Assembly (NCBI RefSeq): GCF_027595985.1 | Contig: NC_073307.1 | Coordinates: 40,093,917-40,157,916 of the forward strand | Reading direction: 5' to 3' | Length of the DNA stretch: 64,000 bases | DNA from: Sorex araneus | Taxonomy: Eukaryota > Chordata > Mammalia > Eulipotyphla > Soricidae | Shown here: positions 1 through 10,476 of the stretch, one piece after another | Position numbering within the stretch: the first letter of the stretch is position 1 | How the letters are laid out: every line of letters begins with the position of its first letter | Notes under the pieces: model-generated | What the model saw: only the letters and a program-made list of their open reading frames with translations | Told to the model about the DNA's origin: nothing | The model's database searches: none | Position numbers and translations under genes: made by a program

Positions 1-84
1 TCAGAAACAAACTGCTGACTCTTCTCAGCGTCACTATTTCTAGAATGTCTTTATCCATACTCTCGGCATTTTTTATTGAACTTT

Positions 85-230
85 GGCTTTGACAACCCAC
101 AACTATATGACCTCAGTAAATTTCTTGATTCCTTAATCTCTTCATCTATAAAAGGGTATTATAGAACAGGAAGTCACTGAATTACTGGGCCTGGCATAAA
201 ACACTTTGTAAGTGTCAGTTGTTCAAAGTA
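85..230 (-). mobile_element. MIR fragment
   Basis: The order of motifs (TATATGACCTCAGTAAATTT, cttcatctataaaaggg, ggcctggcataaaacac, gtaagtgtcagttgtt) matches the MIR core read in reverse. It is old and diverged. Confidence 0.55.
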
Positions 231-362
231 TTATCATTTACAACTATTATGCTAACCCATAATGCTTGCAGACAAGTCATTAGCACAAAGTCAAGAATGC
301 CGATCACAAGGCATCTTAAGATTGCGTTACAAAAAGTAAAAAGACACAATTTTGTAAAGGCT

Positions 363-533
363 CAGGGTTGGAGACACAGCACAGTAGTTAAAGCTTTGCC
401 ACGCACGCAGCAGGCCACGTTCAGTTGTAAGCACCACATTATGGGTCTCCTCATTATGCTCCCAAGCAGAGAGCTAGGAGTAATCCCTGAGCATCGTCAA
501 GTATGCCCCCTAAGCAAAAAAAGCCCCAACCCC
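363..533 (+). mobile_element. SOR-type tRNA-derived SINE, diverged
   Basis: It has a degenerate head (agggttggagacacagcaca) and tail (agagctaggagtaatccctg, A-rich end). A spurious 116-codon frame runs through it. Confidence 0.75.
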
Positions 534-593
534 CCAAAATGGGATCACCAGACCCCAAACGACTCTTAAAGTGTGGCTCAGAAAGATTGACCT

Positions 594-1546
594 TCACCAC
601 ATTTGTCTTCTTTTCAGTTTTTGCTCCCAATTAACTTCATGCAAAGGGGAATCTCGCTGCTTCCGAAGTGAACTGGGGGATGAAGACTTTGTGATGATCC
701 GTGGAAGATGGGTTCCCTTCAAAAGATGCAGTTGAGACACAGCAGCAAACAAGATTTCTCCTCCACAATTCTGCCCATCCTGCATGACACCAAAATAAGG
801 CTCTATCTCTGCCCTAACTAACATCTGATTGCTACCCTACAGAGCACAACTCCATCATCCACTGTGCCCAGAGGACCTAAAGCTCTCTTGCTGATTTTGT
901 CCAAAGGTGAAGAAGCTCAAGAATCAACTCCAAGAGCTCAGACCTCCATTTTCTACGCCTCTGGCGGGGACAACCCAGCAGAGAAAAGAACACACCGTCT
1001 CTCAACTGTGTGAAGAGAGCAGAGCTGGTCAAGGAAGGCTGTGGCTGGAGTCTCCCAGCTTTGCAGGATGTGGAGCTGAGGGGGGCCTCTATGCCTTCAC
1101 TTTATGCCATCACTCTGCTCTAACAATTGTCACCAATTAGTTCTGAGAAGTGAGAATGGTACTTTCAGTTCACATCTTGGTTTTAGAAATGAAATCAAAC
1201 AGGAACAGGGAAACATTCCCTGCCTCTGTTCCTTGTTTTAGACAAGAACATCAGAATCTCACCCAGAGCGATTCTTAAGGCTGGGGGAGGGGGTGGTGGT
1301 GAAAGATGTCAACCTCTGACATGTTTACTTGGGGAACCATTGCAATGACAATATTCTGAGGAATATGCAAACTCAAGGCAAAAGAGGGCACTAAATCACA
1401 GCGACAATGCAAATATTTTGTGCTTGTGGTTGAGTCTGTTATTTCCAAGATGACGCAGTTGACCAAGAGATCTCCATTTTTAATGTTTTTTTTTTTTATA
1501 TATAAAACAAGTAAAAGAAGGTTTTACACACAAGGTTTTACAGAAG
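594..1546. other. Unique sequence, no gene seen
   Basis: Short open frames only. No splice-flanked coding signal or recognisable repeat was found. Confidence 0.5.
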
Positions 1547-1556
1547 TAACAAATTA

Positions 1557-1740
1557 CTTTTTTTTTTTTTTTTTTTGCTTTTTGGATCACACCTGGTGAT
1601 GCACAAGGAACACTCCTGGCTTTGCACTCAGGAATCACTCCTGGTGGTGCTCAGGGGACCATATGGGATGCTGGGAATCTAACCCGGGTTGGCCGAGTGC
1701 AAGGCAAATGCCCTACCTGCAGGGCTATCGCTCCAGCCCT
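1557..1740 (-). mobile_element. SOR-type SINE with target-site duplication
   Basis: It begins with a T tract (poly(A) of the minus strand) and GCTTTTTGGATCACACC, and ends CTATCGCTCCAGCCCT. Flanking copies of aacaaatt(a/g)c at about 1,548 and 1,743 look like the target-site duplication. Confidence 0.92.
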
Positions 1741-1841
1741 GCAACAAATTGCTTAGAATGGTAATATTTTTGGTTTACTCATCAAAACAGCAAACAATAA
1801 AACAGCAAAAACCTTAGCAGTTAAATAAAAAAGTGACATTC

Positions 1842-1847
1842 TTTATT
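1842..1847 (-). terminator. TNFAIP8: Polyadenylation signal AATAAA of TNFAIP8
   Basis: The minus strand reads AATAAA here, about 1.3 kb after the stop codon, with T-rich sequence just downstream. It is the last good signal before the SINE at 1,557-1,740. A second copy lies 39 bp upstream in the transcript (1,881-1,886). Confidence 0.6.
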
Positions 1848-1880
1848 TATGCGTCAAACCATATTAAACATTGAAATGCA

Positions 1881-1886
1881 TTTATT
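1881..1886 (-). terminator. TNFAIP8: Alternative polyadenylation signal AATAAA
   Basis: The minus strand reads AAAATAAATGC. The signal is close enough to the one at 1,842 that both may serve neighbouring cleavage sites. Confidence 0.4.
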
Positions 1887-2205
1887 TTCATGTTCTGCAG
1901 CAATATCCCTTATTCCCTTTTGCCCCCCCCCACTCCCCTAAATAATTTGGTGAATCTCTTACCAAATGATTGATTTACAATTCTTGACACCACTTTTTAC
2001 TGTTCCAATGTCAGGAACTATCTAGATTCTGTCTGTTAGACTTGAAACAGATATTAAAAATTAAGATTTCATCAGAAAATGTTCAAAGATAACATGAAAG
2101 TTAAGCTCTCAGCAAGCCTTCTAGGGCCATGACATGCCATTATGGTTTGGGGAAATTATCACATTTTGGGGAAGTATAACTGCTGGTACTAAAAGACAGA
2201 ACATA

Positions 2206-2290
2206 GGCCAGGGTATATGGCTTAACAGTAAAGCACTTGCCTTGTATGTGTGAGGCCCTAGGTTCAATTCCTGGCACTGCTGAAAAAACT
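2206..2290 (+). mobile_element. Short tRNA-Ala-like SINE
   Basis: It resembles a tRNA-Ala gene: GCACTTGCCTTGTATGTGTG, then gaggccctaggttcaattcctgg (B box) and an A-rich tail. It lacks the body of the SOR elements. It lies inside the TNFAIP8 3' UTR in antisense. Confidence 0.65.
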
Positions 2291-2300
2291 TGATTCCAGG

Positions 2301-2312
2301 AGAGAGAGAGAG

Positions 2313-2367
<55 letters not shown>

Positions 2368-2370
2368 GTT
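2301..2370. repeat. (GA)n/(TG)n compound microsatellite
   Basis: A short GA run is followed by about 50 bp of TG. In TNFAIP8 mRNA it would read as CA then CT repeats. Confidence 0.95.
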
Positions 2371-2380
2371 AATGTGTATG

Positions 2381-2549
2381 ATTTCTGGATCACGCCTGCT
2401 GGTACTCAGGGTTTACTCCTGGCTTTGTGCTCACCACTCCTAGCACTCTTGGGTGTCTCTACATGGTACCAGAGATAAAACCAGGATTGGCTGCATGCAA
2501 GGCAAGCATCCTACCTGCAAGATACCTATCAAACTATCTCTCCAGTCCA
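2381..2549 (-). mobile_element. SOR-type SINE, diverged, in 3' UTR
   Basis: It shows GGATCACGCCTGCTGGTACT, tgcatgcaaggcaagcatcc and actatctctccagtcc in the minus order. It is in sense with the TNFAIP8 message. Confidence 0.8.
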
Positions 2550-3142
2550 GAAGCATAGATAATCAACATTATTCATCATGTCAAAGGAGTTGTTTTTACA
2601 ATAATGATTTCACAGAAGGAGTTTTCTACTTTTCCATGGGTTCAGTTTGACTACCTTAATTCACAATTAAGACTTGATTCCTGAATGTCAAGGACAAAAT
2701 CTTTAACAAAAGGTAGGCTGGAAAATGAGACTGTTGCAAAAAGAACAATGACAGCAGGAGAAAGCTGTTGGCTTCTAAAAAGAGGTACATGTCCATAGAA
2801 AGAAATATAAGAAAACCAAAATACATAGTTCTGTACATATAATATCCAATGTGCCACCGACACGACCACCACATCGAGGAAGATGTTCTGAGGTTTGAAG
2901 CCAGAAGGACTTTTCCAGGTATAACTCCACATTGTCAGCCTGCGGCCAAGTATGAGGAAGCTCTCAGCCAGTACATCTGACAATGCGAAGAGCCTCAGAA
3001 AACACTACCATTAACGTCGGACGAGTGAATGTGGTAAAGGCCTCCATACGGGTCATCGCTCAGAAATCCCTTTCTCCTTCACAAATCAGCAGTGCTCCAT
3101 CTTCCAAGACCTCGCGAGCAGTCATGACCTGTGCGTGTGCGC

Positions 3143-3708
3143 TCAGATGTTCTCCTCATCCAACATTTTGTTGATACCATCACAGAGTTTTTGTAAGTGG
3201 GGCTTAAAATTCCCAAAGGGATTGTACAAAGCGGCCAAAAAATCACAATCTGAAAAATGATCAAAGACATTATTAATCCGTCCGTGGGACTTGGCGGTGA
3301 GGTGACGCTGGATGATCTGGTGGAGCAGCTCCCGGCACTCGTTGAGCAGCCGGGACAGCACGTTGCGGTCAAAGGTATAATCCACTTGGTGGAAACTGAC
3401 CACCGTCATGGCCAGCTGATGCACTTTCTTCTTGAACTTCTCCATCAGCGCCAGCTCGTCTTGATTGAACTGGTTATTCCTGTAGAGGATGGCCAGCTTG
3501 ATGACGGTTTTGATGAGGTTTTTGATGATTTTCTCGGCCTCTTTCTTGTTCTGGGTGTACTCCTTGGTCACTCTGTACAGCTCGTCCAGGACTTCACTGC
3601 TCGTGTCGTCGATCAAGGTGGTGGCGATAGACTTGGACACCATCTTACCCAAGATTTTCTTCTGTGCCTGGACGGCCAGGTTTTTGGAATTAAAGACATC
3701 TGTGGCCA
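3143..3708 (-). CDS. TNFAIP8: TNFAIP8 coding exon 2 (main and last coding exon)
   Basis: This exon encodes residues 11-198 of TNF-alpha-induced protein 8, a cytosolic all-helical TIPE-family (DUF758) protein. The family binds phosphoinositides or other lipids in a central hydrophobic cavity and modulates apoptosis, immune signalling and cell migration. The translation starts [20 protein letters not shown] and ends [11 protein letters not shown], followed by TGA at 3,143-3,145. It shows the basic N-terminal helix ([13 protein letters not shown]) and the [38 protein letters not shown] and [15 protein letters not shown] segments typical of the family. The upstream boundary is an acceptor, TTTTCAG, ending at 3,709. 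The reading frame continues upstream as MFS, but that ATG lies in the intron and is not the start. The frame is intact and nearly invariant against my memory of the human protein. It joins in phase 1 to exon 1 at 37,899. The alternative paralogues TNFAIP8L1-L3 fit less well. Confidence 0.97.
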
Positions 3709-3720
3709 CTGAAAACATAT

Positions 3721-3744
3721 GGGGGGGGGGGGTGAAAAAAAAAA
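3721..3744 (-). repeat. TNFAIP8: C12/T10 homopolymer tract at TNFAIP8 acceptor
   Basis: The plus strand shows G12, TG, A10, directly next to the acceptor. On the transcript it forms a T10-CA-C12 polypyrimidine tract ahead of ATATGTTTTCAG. Confidence 0.9.
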
Positions 3745-4043
3745 CCAGTCAATATCAGTGAGAAGCAAATTCCAAACCAGATTAAACCAGATTATTCAGG
3801 AAGTCCTTCTCTTCACTGTGTGGCTGCCTCCCACCTACTGGCATTAATTCCTTAGAGAACTTTTGGTTACTTGTGATTTCTGATGAATGACAGTGTTCCC
3901 TTCACATTTTTACACAGTCTGAGAGCCAAACTGCTTGACGCAGGAAATGTGCTTCATGAACAGTGCACTCTGGGAAAGCTGGTGCTGAGAGTTTACTTTT
4001 GGATTGTCATAACTTTGAATTTAAGAGGTTTAAGGCAAACCTA

Positions 4044-4207
4044 AGACTAGGAGACAGCAGAGCAGCCAGGGAGGGCACTCGCCTTGCACATGCCTGACCT
4101 GGGTTTGACTCCAGCACTGCACAGGGTCCCTGAGTGCAGAGCCAGAAGTAAGCTTTGACCACTGCTGGGTGTTGCCCAACCACTACGTTCTGCCTTCCCC
4201 CCAAGAC
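4044..4207 (+). mobile_element. SOR-type SINE, diverged
   Basis: Head gagacagcagagcagccagg, B-box-like ggtttgactcc, tail gagtgcagagccagaagtaa and gctgggtgttgcccaa. Confidence 0.75.
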
Positions 4208-4550
4208 GTAATAGTTGCAGGGATTAAATATTCATGAAATACTATGTGACCCTCCCAGCTCAGAGCCAGTAAAAACATTTACTCCCAAACCACTTCTTGA
4301 GCAAAATTTCCTTCTATTTTGTGCCCTGTGTCCTTTGAGAGCTGTTTCCCTCCAATTCTGCTTTCTCCCTTTCCTCCTGGGTTCTCGGGGTCACTCCAAC
4401 TTGGGGCCCAGAGGGTAGCTTTTCTCTCTGCAATTGCACATGTGCAGCCCTTAGATCTAAATGCTGAAAAGCAGTGAGTGATACAGTAATGCAAAGACTG
4501 AAATGGATGTGAAGGAATGATTCAGGGAATCACTGAAAGTATTTCTAGTC

Positions 4551-4645
4551 TGGAGAGCAGAGGGTAAGAGAGATGTACAGTGGATAGGGTGCTTGTCTTG
4601 AATGCAGCCAACCTGAGTTTGAGATCAAGCACCTAAGATGGCCTC
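4551..4645 (+). mobile_element. Older SINE, 5' part (split by insertion)
   Basis: A diverged SINE head (agagatgtacagtggatagg, tgcttgtcttgaatgcagcc) stops where a long SINE begins; its 3' part resumes at about 4,888. Confidence 0.65.
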
Positions 4646-4887
4646 CGAAGTGACAGCACAGTGAGTGGGTAGGGTGTTTGCCTTGCATTCGGCCAACCTG
4701 CGTTTGATTCCTCCGTCCCTCTCAGAGAACCTGGCAAGCTACCGAGAGTATCCTGCCCACATGGCAGAGCCTGGCAAGTTACCCGTGGCATATTCGATAT
4801 GCCAAAAACAGTAACAGCAAGTCTCACAATGGAGACGTTACTGGTGCCCGCTCGAGCAAATTGATGAACAACAGTGCTACAGTGCTA
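4646..4887 (+). mobile_element. Long shrew SINE inserted in an older SINE
   Basis: It shares the tRNA-like head with the short family (cacagtgagtgggtagggtg, cctgcgtttgattcctccgt) but has a different body with two copies of a ctggcaagctacc-type unit, then atatgccaaaaacagtaaca and ggagacgttactggtgcccg. It ends in repeated acagtgct units, not poly(A). Confidence 0.85.
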
Positions 4888-4985
4888 ATCTGCCAGGAGT
4901 GATTGCTGAGTGCAGAGCTAGGAGCAAGCCCTGACACTGCTGCTGCTTATGGCCCCAAAACAAAAAAGAAAGAAAAAGAAAATGA
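4888..4985 (+). mobile_element. Older SINE, 3' part
   Basis: It carries tgccaggagtgattgctgag, tgcagagctaggagcaagcc and an A-rich tail, continuing the element interrupted at about 4,645. Confidence 0.65.
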
Positions 4986-5640
4986 TCAGCTGCTCCCTAA
5001 TCAGGTTGGGAGGGCCTGCGAGAGCGGCCCATCACGGTGGAGCCACCACATTAGCTTTGGAACTGGAACACAGACCAGAAACTTGGGGCCACGTAGCTGC
5101 TCATGTGGGTAGCTGCAAAGAGGATGGCTGCTAACGAATAACCACAGTGTAGGGCCGCACACCCTGAATGGCTTTGATTTTATCACCCTGAAAGTCTTGC
5201 TTCACTTAGAAATTGAGTCCTGACAAACGTCAATAATTAAACTTCTGAAACCTGAACTGAAACTGCAGAAGAAGAAGTGAAATGTAGTTTGAGAAAGAAA
5301 AGGAAAGTGAAAAACCATGCAAGACAGCCAACTTTGTGCTGCGGGCTTCTAATTTCTTTGAGATTTTTGGCATGAAAGTAGGAGTCCACTTCTACTCCTG
5401 TGGTTTGCAAAAAGGTAGGTAGATTAAGTCACAAACAAGAATTTTTATAAAAATAAATGATGCGTGAGCAGTTAACATTGCCATATATTAAGGATAGGAA
5501 TCATCTTCCACTATGAAATGTAAGGCCCAAGTTCTGATTGGCATAGGAAGGGATACCCCCAAAAGTTTCAGACACAGCAAAAATGGATTTCAGGAATGTG
5601 TTTCATGTAACATTGAGAGGTGAATTTTGTTTTAATGTAT
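4986..5640. other. Unique intronic sequence, no gene seen
   Basis: No coding or repeat signal was recognised. Confidence 0.5.
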
Positions 5641-5643
5641 TAG

Positions 5644-5757
5644 AGTTTGCCCAGGAATCACACCTGGTGGTACTTGAATTATACAGACTGCCACAAACTG
5701 GGTCAGCCACATGCAAGGCAAGCACCTTACCTGCTGCAGTTACTAACACTCCAGCCC
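5644..5757 (-). mobile_element. SOR-type SINE, partial
   Basis: aggaatcacacctggtggta, acatgcaaggcaagcacctt and acactccagcccc in minus order. Confidence 0.75.
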
Positions 5758-5836
5758 CTCAAAAAGTTTATAATTTGTAATATTTATGGGTATTAATATG
5801 CAATTGTTTTCAAGGGAGAGAATTAATGTGGAATGT

Positions 5837-6045
5837 TTCATGGCAGAGCCTAGCAAGCTATCCGTGGTGTATGTGATATGCCCAAAACAGTAACAACGAC
5901 GGTCCTCATTCCCCTGACCTTGAAAGTGCCCCCAATATGGCATCGGGCTACACTAGCACGAAACAGGGACGAATGGAGACGTTACTGGTGCACACTCAAG
6001 CAAATCCATGAACAACGGGATGACAGTAGTACAGTAGTACAGTAT
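5837..6045 (+). mobile_element. Long shrew SINE, 5' truncated
   Basis: It starts at catggcagagcctagcaagc and ends in three agtagtac units. An extra stretch of about 65 bp separates the aacagtaacaac and ggagacgttactgg blocks, compared with other copies. Confidence 0.8.
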
Positions 6046-6047
6046 TA

Positions 6048-6470
6048 GAGTCTACAAACAATCCATCTGGGATTTGATGTAGTAGATGAAAATAGTTCAC
6101 AGTGAAACAGCTAGTACAAGAGGGAGAGGAGTTTAAAACATTCCTTTTTTCAAGCTGGACTTGCAAGTTTGCACCTCTCTAGGCTACTGTTCTCACTAAA
6201 TGACCCATTTAATTTAATTTCAAACCCAAAGACAAGACAAAAACTCAGTGGTACAGTAGCAGTTCCCCACAAGAGTAAGCCAGCATCAACACTTGCTGCC
6301 ACTAAGCAAGACAACTGCCCCCTGTCCTCAGCACCAGCCCTCAACCAGGACAAAGGCCCCTACTTTTCACATTTGTCTCATAGGAACCTCAGACTCTGTT
6401 CTGGAAACGCAGCAGCAGCTTCATGATTTTACTTTATTCTCTGGTTTAATGTTATATTTTCAAGTGAGAA
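6048..6470. other. Unique intronic sequence, no gene seen
   Basis: Short open frames overlap it, but none is supported. Confidence 0.5.
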
Positions 6471-6478
6471 TCAAGTGC

Positions 6479-6517
<39 letters not shown>

Positions 6518-6520
6518 ACG
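6479..6520. repeat. (CA)n microsatellite
   Basis: About 40 bp of CA with two interruptions near the end. Confidence 0.97.
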
Positions 6521-6524
6521 CAGA

Positions 6525-7461
6525 GTGAATTTCTTTTCTACCATTAGTGACAACTTCATTGCTGCCAACTGGGCTTTGCAGCTGAGAGTTGCTGGCCAGG
6601 ATGGTGTGGTGTGTGATGGTGAAACAGGATTTTTTTCCCCCCTTGCAAATCAACTGCGTTTTACTATTCCTGCTCAGGCTCATGTGTCAGTTCCACATCC
6701 TCTACCAAATCCCTGAAAGGCCTGGGATATCTCAAAGTTAGTCCTGGCCCCAGTTTTTCTTCTTCCCTCTACCCTCACCCCCGGATGACCTCATTCCCTC
6801 CCACGGCTTCAGACACCACCCTTGTGCCAATGACTACCCTTGTCATAACTCAGCCCTGGCCTCTTTTTCCAGACTCACTTGGCATATGCACTCAAGGTTT
6901 TTCTTGGCTATCTGCAGGCATCTCAAATCCACTATGTCTCAGACGGAATCCTTGGTTCAATCCTCCCGCCCTCATTCTCAATGCTCCGCCTCGATTCTTT
7001 ATTTCTTAACTTAAAGCATTTTCTTCCATTTCAAGGCTCTAGTTCGAGGCTGGTGAGTCATCCTCCACACCAGCTCTCCCTCAGTCATTACCAAGCACTT
7101 CACACCCTACCTTCCCACAATTCTCAAAGATCTGCCCATTTCCCCCCCCCCCCCCCCAACCCACACCAGCTTCACCCAAGCCTTTGCCAATCTCTTCTCA
7201 CAGAGCAGCCAGGGCTTTTAAAAATGTAAATGATGCTTTATTGAAATTATTTGCTAACACTATATTTCCTGTTCCCAAAGCCCTCATTTGCCTAAAGTTG
7301 AATTCTCTCTCGTTTCTAGAACTTAAGCTCCTTGGGGGCAGAAACTGTCTTCTTCACCACATCACTGCATCGCCTGGATCATCACGGGGGTACCTGGGCT
7401 TTCCCATAGATGTACACATCAATCTCTCCCTCTTCAATATATTTAAGCAATTCTCTATGAA
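6525..7461. other. Unique, pyrimidine-rich intronic sequence
   Basis: It contains a C16 run at 7,142-7,157. No coding signal was recognised. Confidence 0.5.
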
Positions 7462-7462
7462 C

Positions 7463-7630
7463 AGGGCTGGAGCCATCGTACAGTGGGAAGGGCAGCTGCC
7501 TTGCAAGCAGCCTACCTGAGTTGGACCCCGGAATCCCACATGGTCCAGTGAGCCCCGCCAGGAGTAACTGCCGAGTGCAAGCAGAATGAGGAGTAACCCC
7601 TGAGCAAACCAGTTATGACCCCCAAACCAA
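7463..7630 (+). mobile_element. SOR-type SINE
   Basis: Head gggctggagccatcgtacag, then gccttgcaagcagcctacct and ggagtaacccctgagcaaac. Confidence 0.85.
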
Positions 7631-7639
7631 GGGGTGTGG

Positions 7640-8310
7640 GGAATTCTCAATGAACTCAAACTGGCCTGCAAAACGAGAGAAGAGAGAGCTCTTATTTGTT
7701 TCAAACAGGTGTGTTCTTAGAGGAGAAAGCACTGGAAATACTGATTCAATGTTTTATCTGTAAATATTAATTCATTTATGTTTGAAAATAAGCTATTGGC
7801 TTATGAAAACGCTACCATAAATCAAAAACATACAAAGGATTATCACACTGTTAAAATGACTGAGGATTGTTTATTCTAGGATAGGAATAAATATTAATTT
7901 ACATGTACTCATCTTACAGTCCTTCCCCTATGTTTACTTTTGTTATATTATCAGCAATATTCAGGGACTCCTGGGTTTAGCATGAACCATTATAAATTTG
8001 AAGATTAATACTGATGGCAAAATAGGATGACTCCGAATACAAGGGAAAAATTCAAGATTAAAAACAAACTTTTACTAGCTAACAAAAACTCTAATTTTCT
8101 GAAAATAACAAAAATTCCCCAATATTGTAGCCCAACTATAAAAAAAGCTAATGCAATCTTTAATACACTCGACCACTTCACCAGCAAATACATCATTTCT
8201 TCACCCACCAAACATGTTATGATTGAGATTTTGAAACGGTGACCACAGATGCACACATACATCCTTGGGGATCTTGTCTACTTCAAGCGGGTGGAGTGGA
8301 GTCACATTAG
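7640..8310. other. Unique AT-rich intronic sequence
   Basis: Nothing beyond short chance open frames was recognised. Confidence 0.5.
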
Positions 8311-8316
8311 GAAAGA

Positions 8317-8541
8317 TCACTGTCACTGTCATCCCGTTACTCATCGGGGGCACCAGTAACATCTCTCATTGTGAGACTTATTGTTACTGTTTCTGGCATA
8401 TCGAATACACCACGGGGAGCTTGCCAGGCTGTGCCGTGAGGGCTTGATACTCTCGGTAGCTTGCCGGGCTCTCCGAGAGGGGCGGAGAAATCGAATACGG
8501 GTTGGCCATGTGCAAGGCGAACGCCCTACCGCTGTGCTAAT
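8317..8541 (-). mobile_element. Long shrew SINE
   Basis: In minus orientation it opens with tcactgtcactgtcatcccg (the tandem-unit tail), then gtgagacttattgttactgt, ctcggtagcttgccgggctc and the tRNA-like head tgtgcaaggcgaacgcccta. Confidence 0.88.
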
Positions 8542-8559
8542 TTGTAGATTGTTCGCTAA

Positions 8560-9240
8560 ACAGATGCATTAAAAATCTGGTTCTCTCAGCACCTGAGAAA
8601 CTTCAGAGTTAAACGGAGAGTGAAAGACAGCTGGGTGGGTGGAGGGGGGTGCCTAAGAAAGGGGTCACTAGCCACCATGACTAAGGCCATGGAAGTCTAG
8701 AAGGCTAGCACTGCTCTCCCCACACTGAGCTTGGTACCACTCCAGAGAGAAGCCCAGGATGAAGCCTTGGAGGTTTGATCTGTGACACTGACCTCTACAC
8801 TTAAAACCCCAGGGGGCGGGAAATTCAACAGGATGGAGGAACAACAAATCAAGAGACAGGAAAAGGAAGGAGAGGGCCGCAGCCAGCATGCTCAGGCAGC
8901 AGAAGCTGGGTGCTGTTGCCAGGGATCCGGGCAATGGCCATGGCAGTGAGCTGCAGACAGGCTTATACAAAGAGAAAAGGCAAGTCCAGGTCCCTATCCC
9001 CCCTCACGTCCCCAAAGTGGCTCTGAACACAGAGATGGGGAGCTGAAACACAAGATCACAGACTAGAGGAGCACCTTTGATGGCTTGTAACCAGTGGGGG
9101 ACACAAATATGGTGGGGGACACATTTTTCTGGCCCCAGTGGGCTACTAGGAAGCTAGTGGTGTCCATCTGCACAAACAAGCTCAGTCCCACACCCTGGAT
9201 CTCTCACTACCTGCACAGGCTCTTGAAAGGCAACAAAAAG
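8560..9240. other. Unique intronic sequence
   Basis: A 100-codon minus frame is not supported by any recognisable domain. Confidence 0.5.
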
Positions 9241-9261
9241 TTAATGTCAGGAACCATGGTG

Positions 9262-9405
9262 ACGTGATGTTTTGTTCTGGTGCGACACCCGGCAGTGCTC
9301 AGGGCTTACCCCTGGCTCTGTGCTTGCAGGAAACCCATATACGATGAGGAGAATCAACCCTGGGTTGTCTGTGTGCAAGGCAAACCTCTGTGGGCCCAAA
9401 TGATG
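9262..9405 (-). mobile_element. SOR-type SINE, diverged
   Basis: cggcagtgctcagggcttac, tcaaccctgggttgtctgtg and tgcaaggcaaacc in minus order. Confidence 0.7.
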
Positions 9406-9587
9406 ACTCTGAAACGGGTCAGAAAAGAATAACAAAAATCCTGTTTGGCTTTCTAGTAGAGTTCTAAGGACTGTGATTTCTTTGTTGCTCTTTAATTAGC
9501 GATTCCACTACCCGTTTAGAAATCAGATTACCACAAATGGCTCTTGTTCATAGCGATGCACATGAATATCATTTTGGGCAGGTACAG

Positions 9588-9705
9588 CTGATTCCTCATT
9601 TTCCAGGGATTCATGGGGGATGGGACATGTGGTACCAAGGATCAAACCAGGGCCAGTTACACGCAAAGTATGTAATCCAGTCGTTTGAGTCATCTCCCAG
9701 TCCTG
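9588..9705 (-). mobile_element. SINE remnant
   Basis: tgtggtaccaaggatcaaac, cgcaaagtatgtaatccagt and tcatctcccagtcctg suggest an old minus-strand copy. Confidence 0.5.
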
Positions 9706-10296
9706 AATCCTTCTGAGCTATGTCATACCAGGGACTCTTTTTTTTTTTTTTGGGGGGGGGAACCAATTAGGAGAGTTTACAGATTCCTTACTAGTTCATG
9801 AAATCAATATAACTTTTGCAAATTCATTTTCTATGTGTATGAGAGTCACAAATTCACCTTCCTTAAAAGCATGCCCTTCAACACAGACTTTTAAAACACA
9901 ACTCTAAAGTAAAAAGATTGTAGCAGGCAACTTTATGTACCAATGAGAGAACTTGTAAACATTTTCTCTGGTAACTTATTCCCCCAGGGTCCTGGGTGGA
10001 TTTATAAAAGTTCAAATTTAGAGTCTAACTGGTTCCATGAACAAGCCACACTGTTGAGGAATATTACTGAGACTTGGTTTTTCTGTCCACAGATGAGTAC
10101 AGTGATGCCTACTTCCAGACTTGTTCCAAAGATACATGATCCTTAATAACAGAGAAATTTCATGCTAGACTTTCTCTCCAGTTTGTGTTCAGAGCTCCAC
10201 AAAATGAGCTTCAAATGCATGGTGGTACTGTGATGAAATAACATTTGGTCAAAATTAATCCATTCCTGCTGGAAGTAAGACTTAGGAGCTGAGACA

Positions 10297-10476
10297 GGGC
10301 TGGAGCGATAGCACAGTAGGGAGGACATTTGTCTTGCATGTGGCCGACCTGGTTTGATCCCCACCATCCCATCCCATGTGGTCCTCCGAGTACTGCCAGG
10401 GTAATTTCTGAGTGCAGAGCCAGGAGGAACTTCTGAGTATCACTGGGTGTGTCCCCCACTCTCCCCCTCAAAAAAA
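10297..10476 (+). mobile_element. SOR-type SINE
   Basis: It begins gggctggagcgatagcacag and ends with a short A tract. Confidence 0.88.

Larger units (their letters stand above)
1820..3142 (-). other. TNFAIP8: TNFAIP8 3' untranslated region
   Basis: This is the sequence after the TGA stop. About 800 bp looks like ordinary single-copy UTR; the rest (2,206-2,549) is a repeat block of a tRNA-like SINE, a CA/GA microsatellite and a SOR-type SINE. The end is placed just beyond the AATAAA at 1,847-1,842 (minus strand), where CATAAATAAAGAATG is followed by a T-rich stretch. An earlier AATAAA at 1,886-1,881 could be used as an alternative. Confidence 0.65.

Noticed and set aside
2206..2290. Functional tRNA gene
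   Set aside because: The tRNA-like sequence is diverged in the A box and arms and has an A-rich tail, so it is a SINE.
3257..3712. 151-codon plus-strand frame opposite the main TNFAIP8 exon
   Set aside because: It is the antisense shadow of a conserved coding exon; the minus-strand frame has full family similarity and correct splice joining.
3709..3718. MFS start giving a 191-residue TNFAIP8
   Set aside because: The ATG lies in the intron between the polypyrimidine tract and the acceptor AG; the exon 1 join explains the N-terminus exactly.
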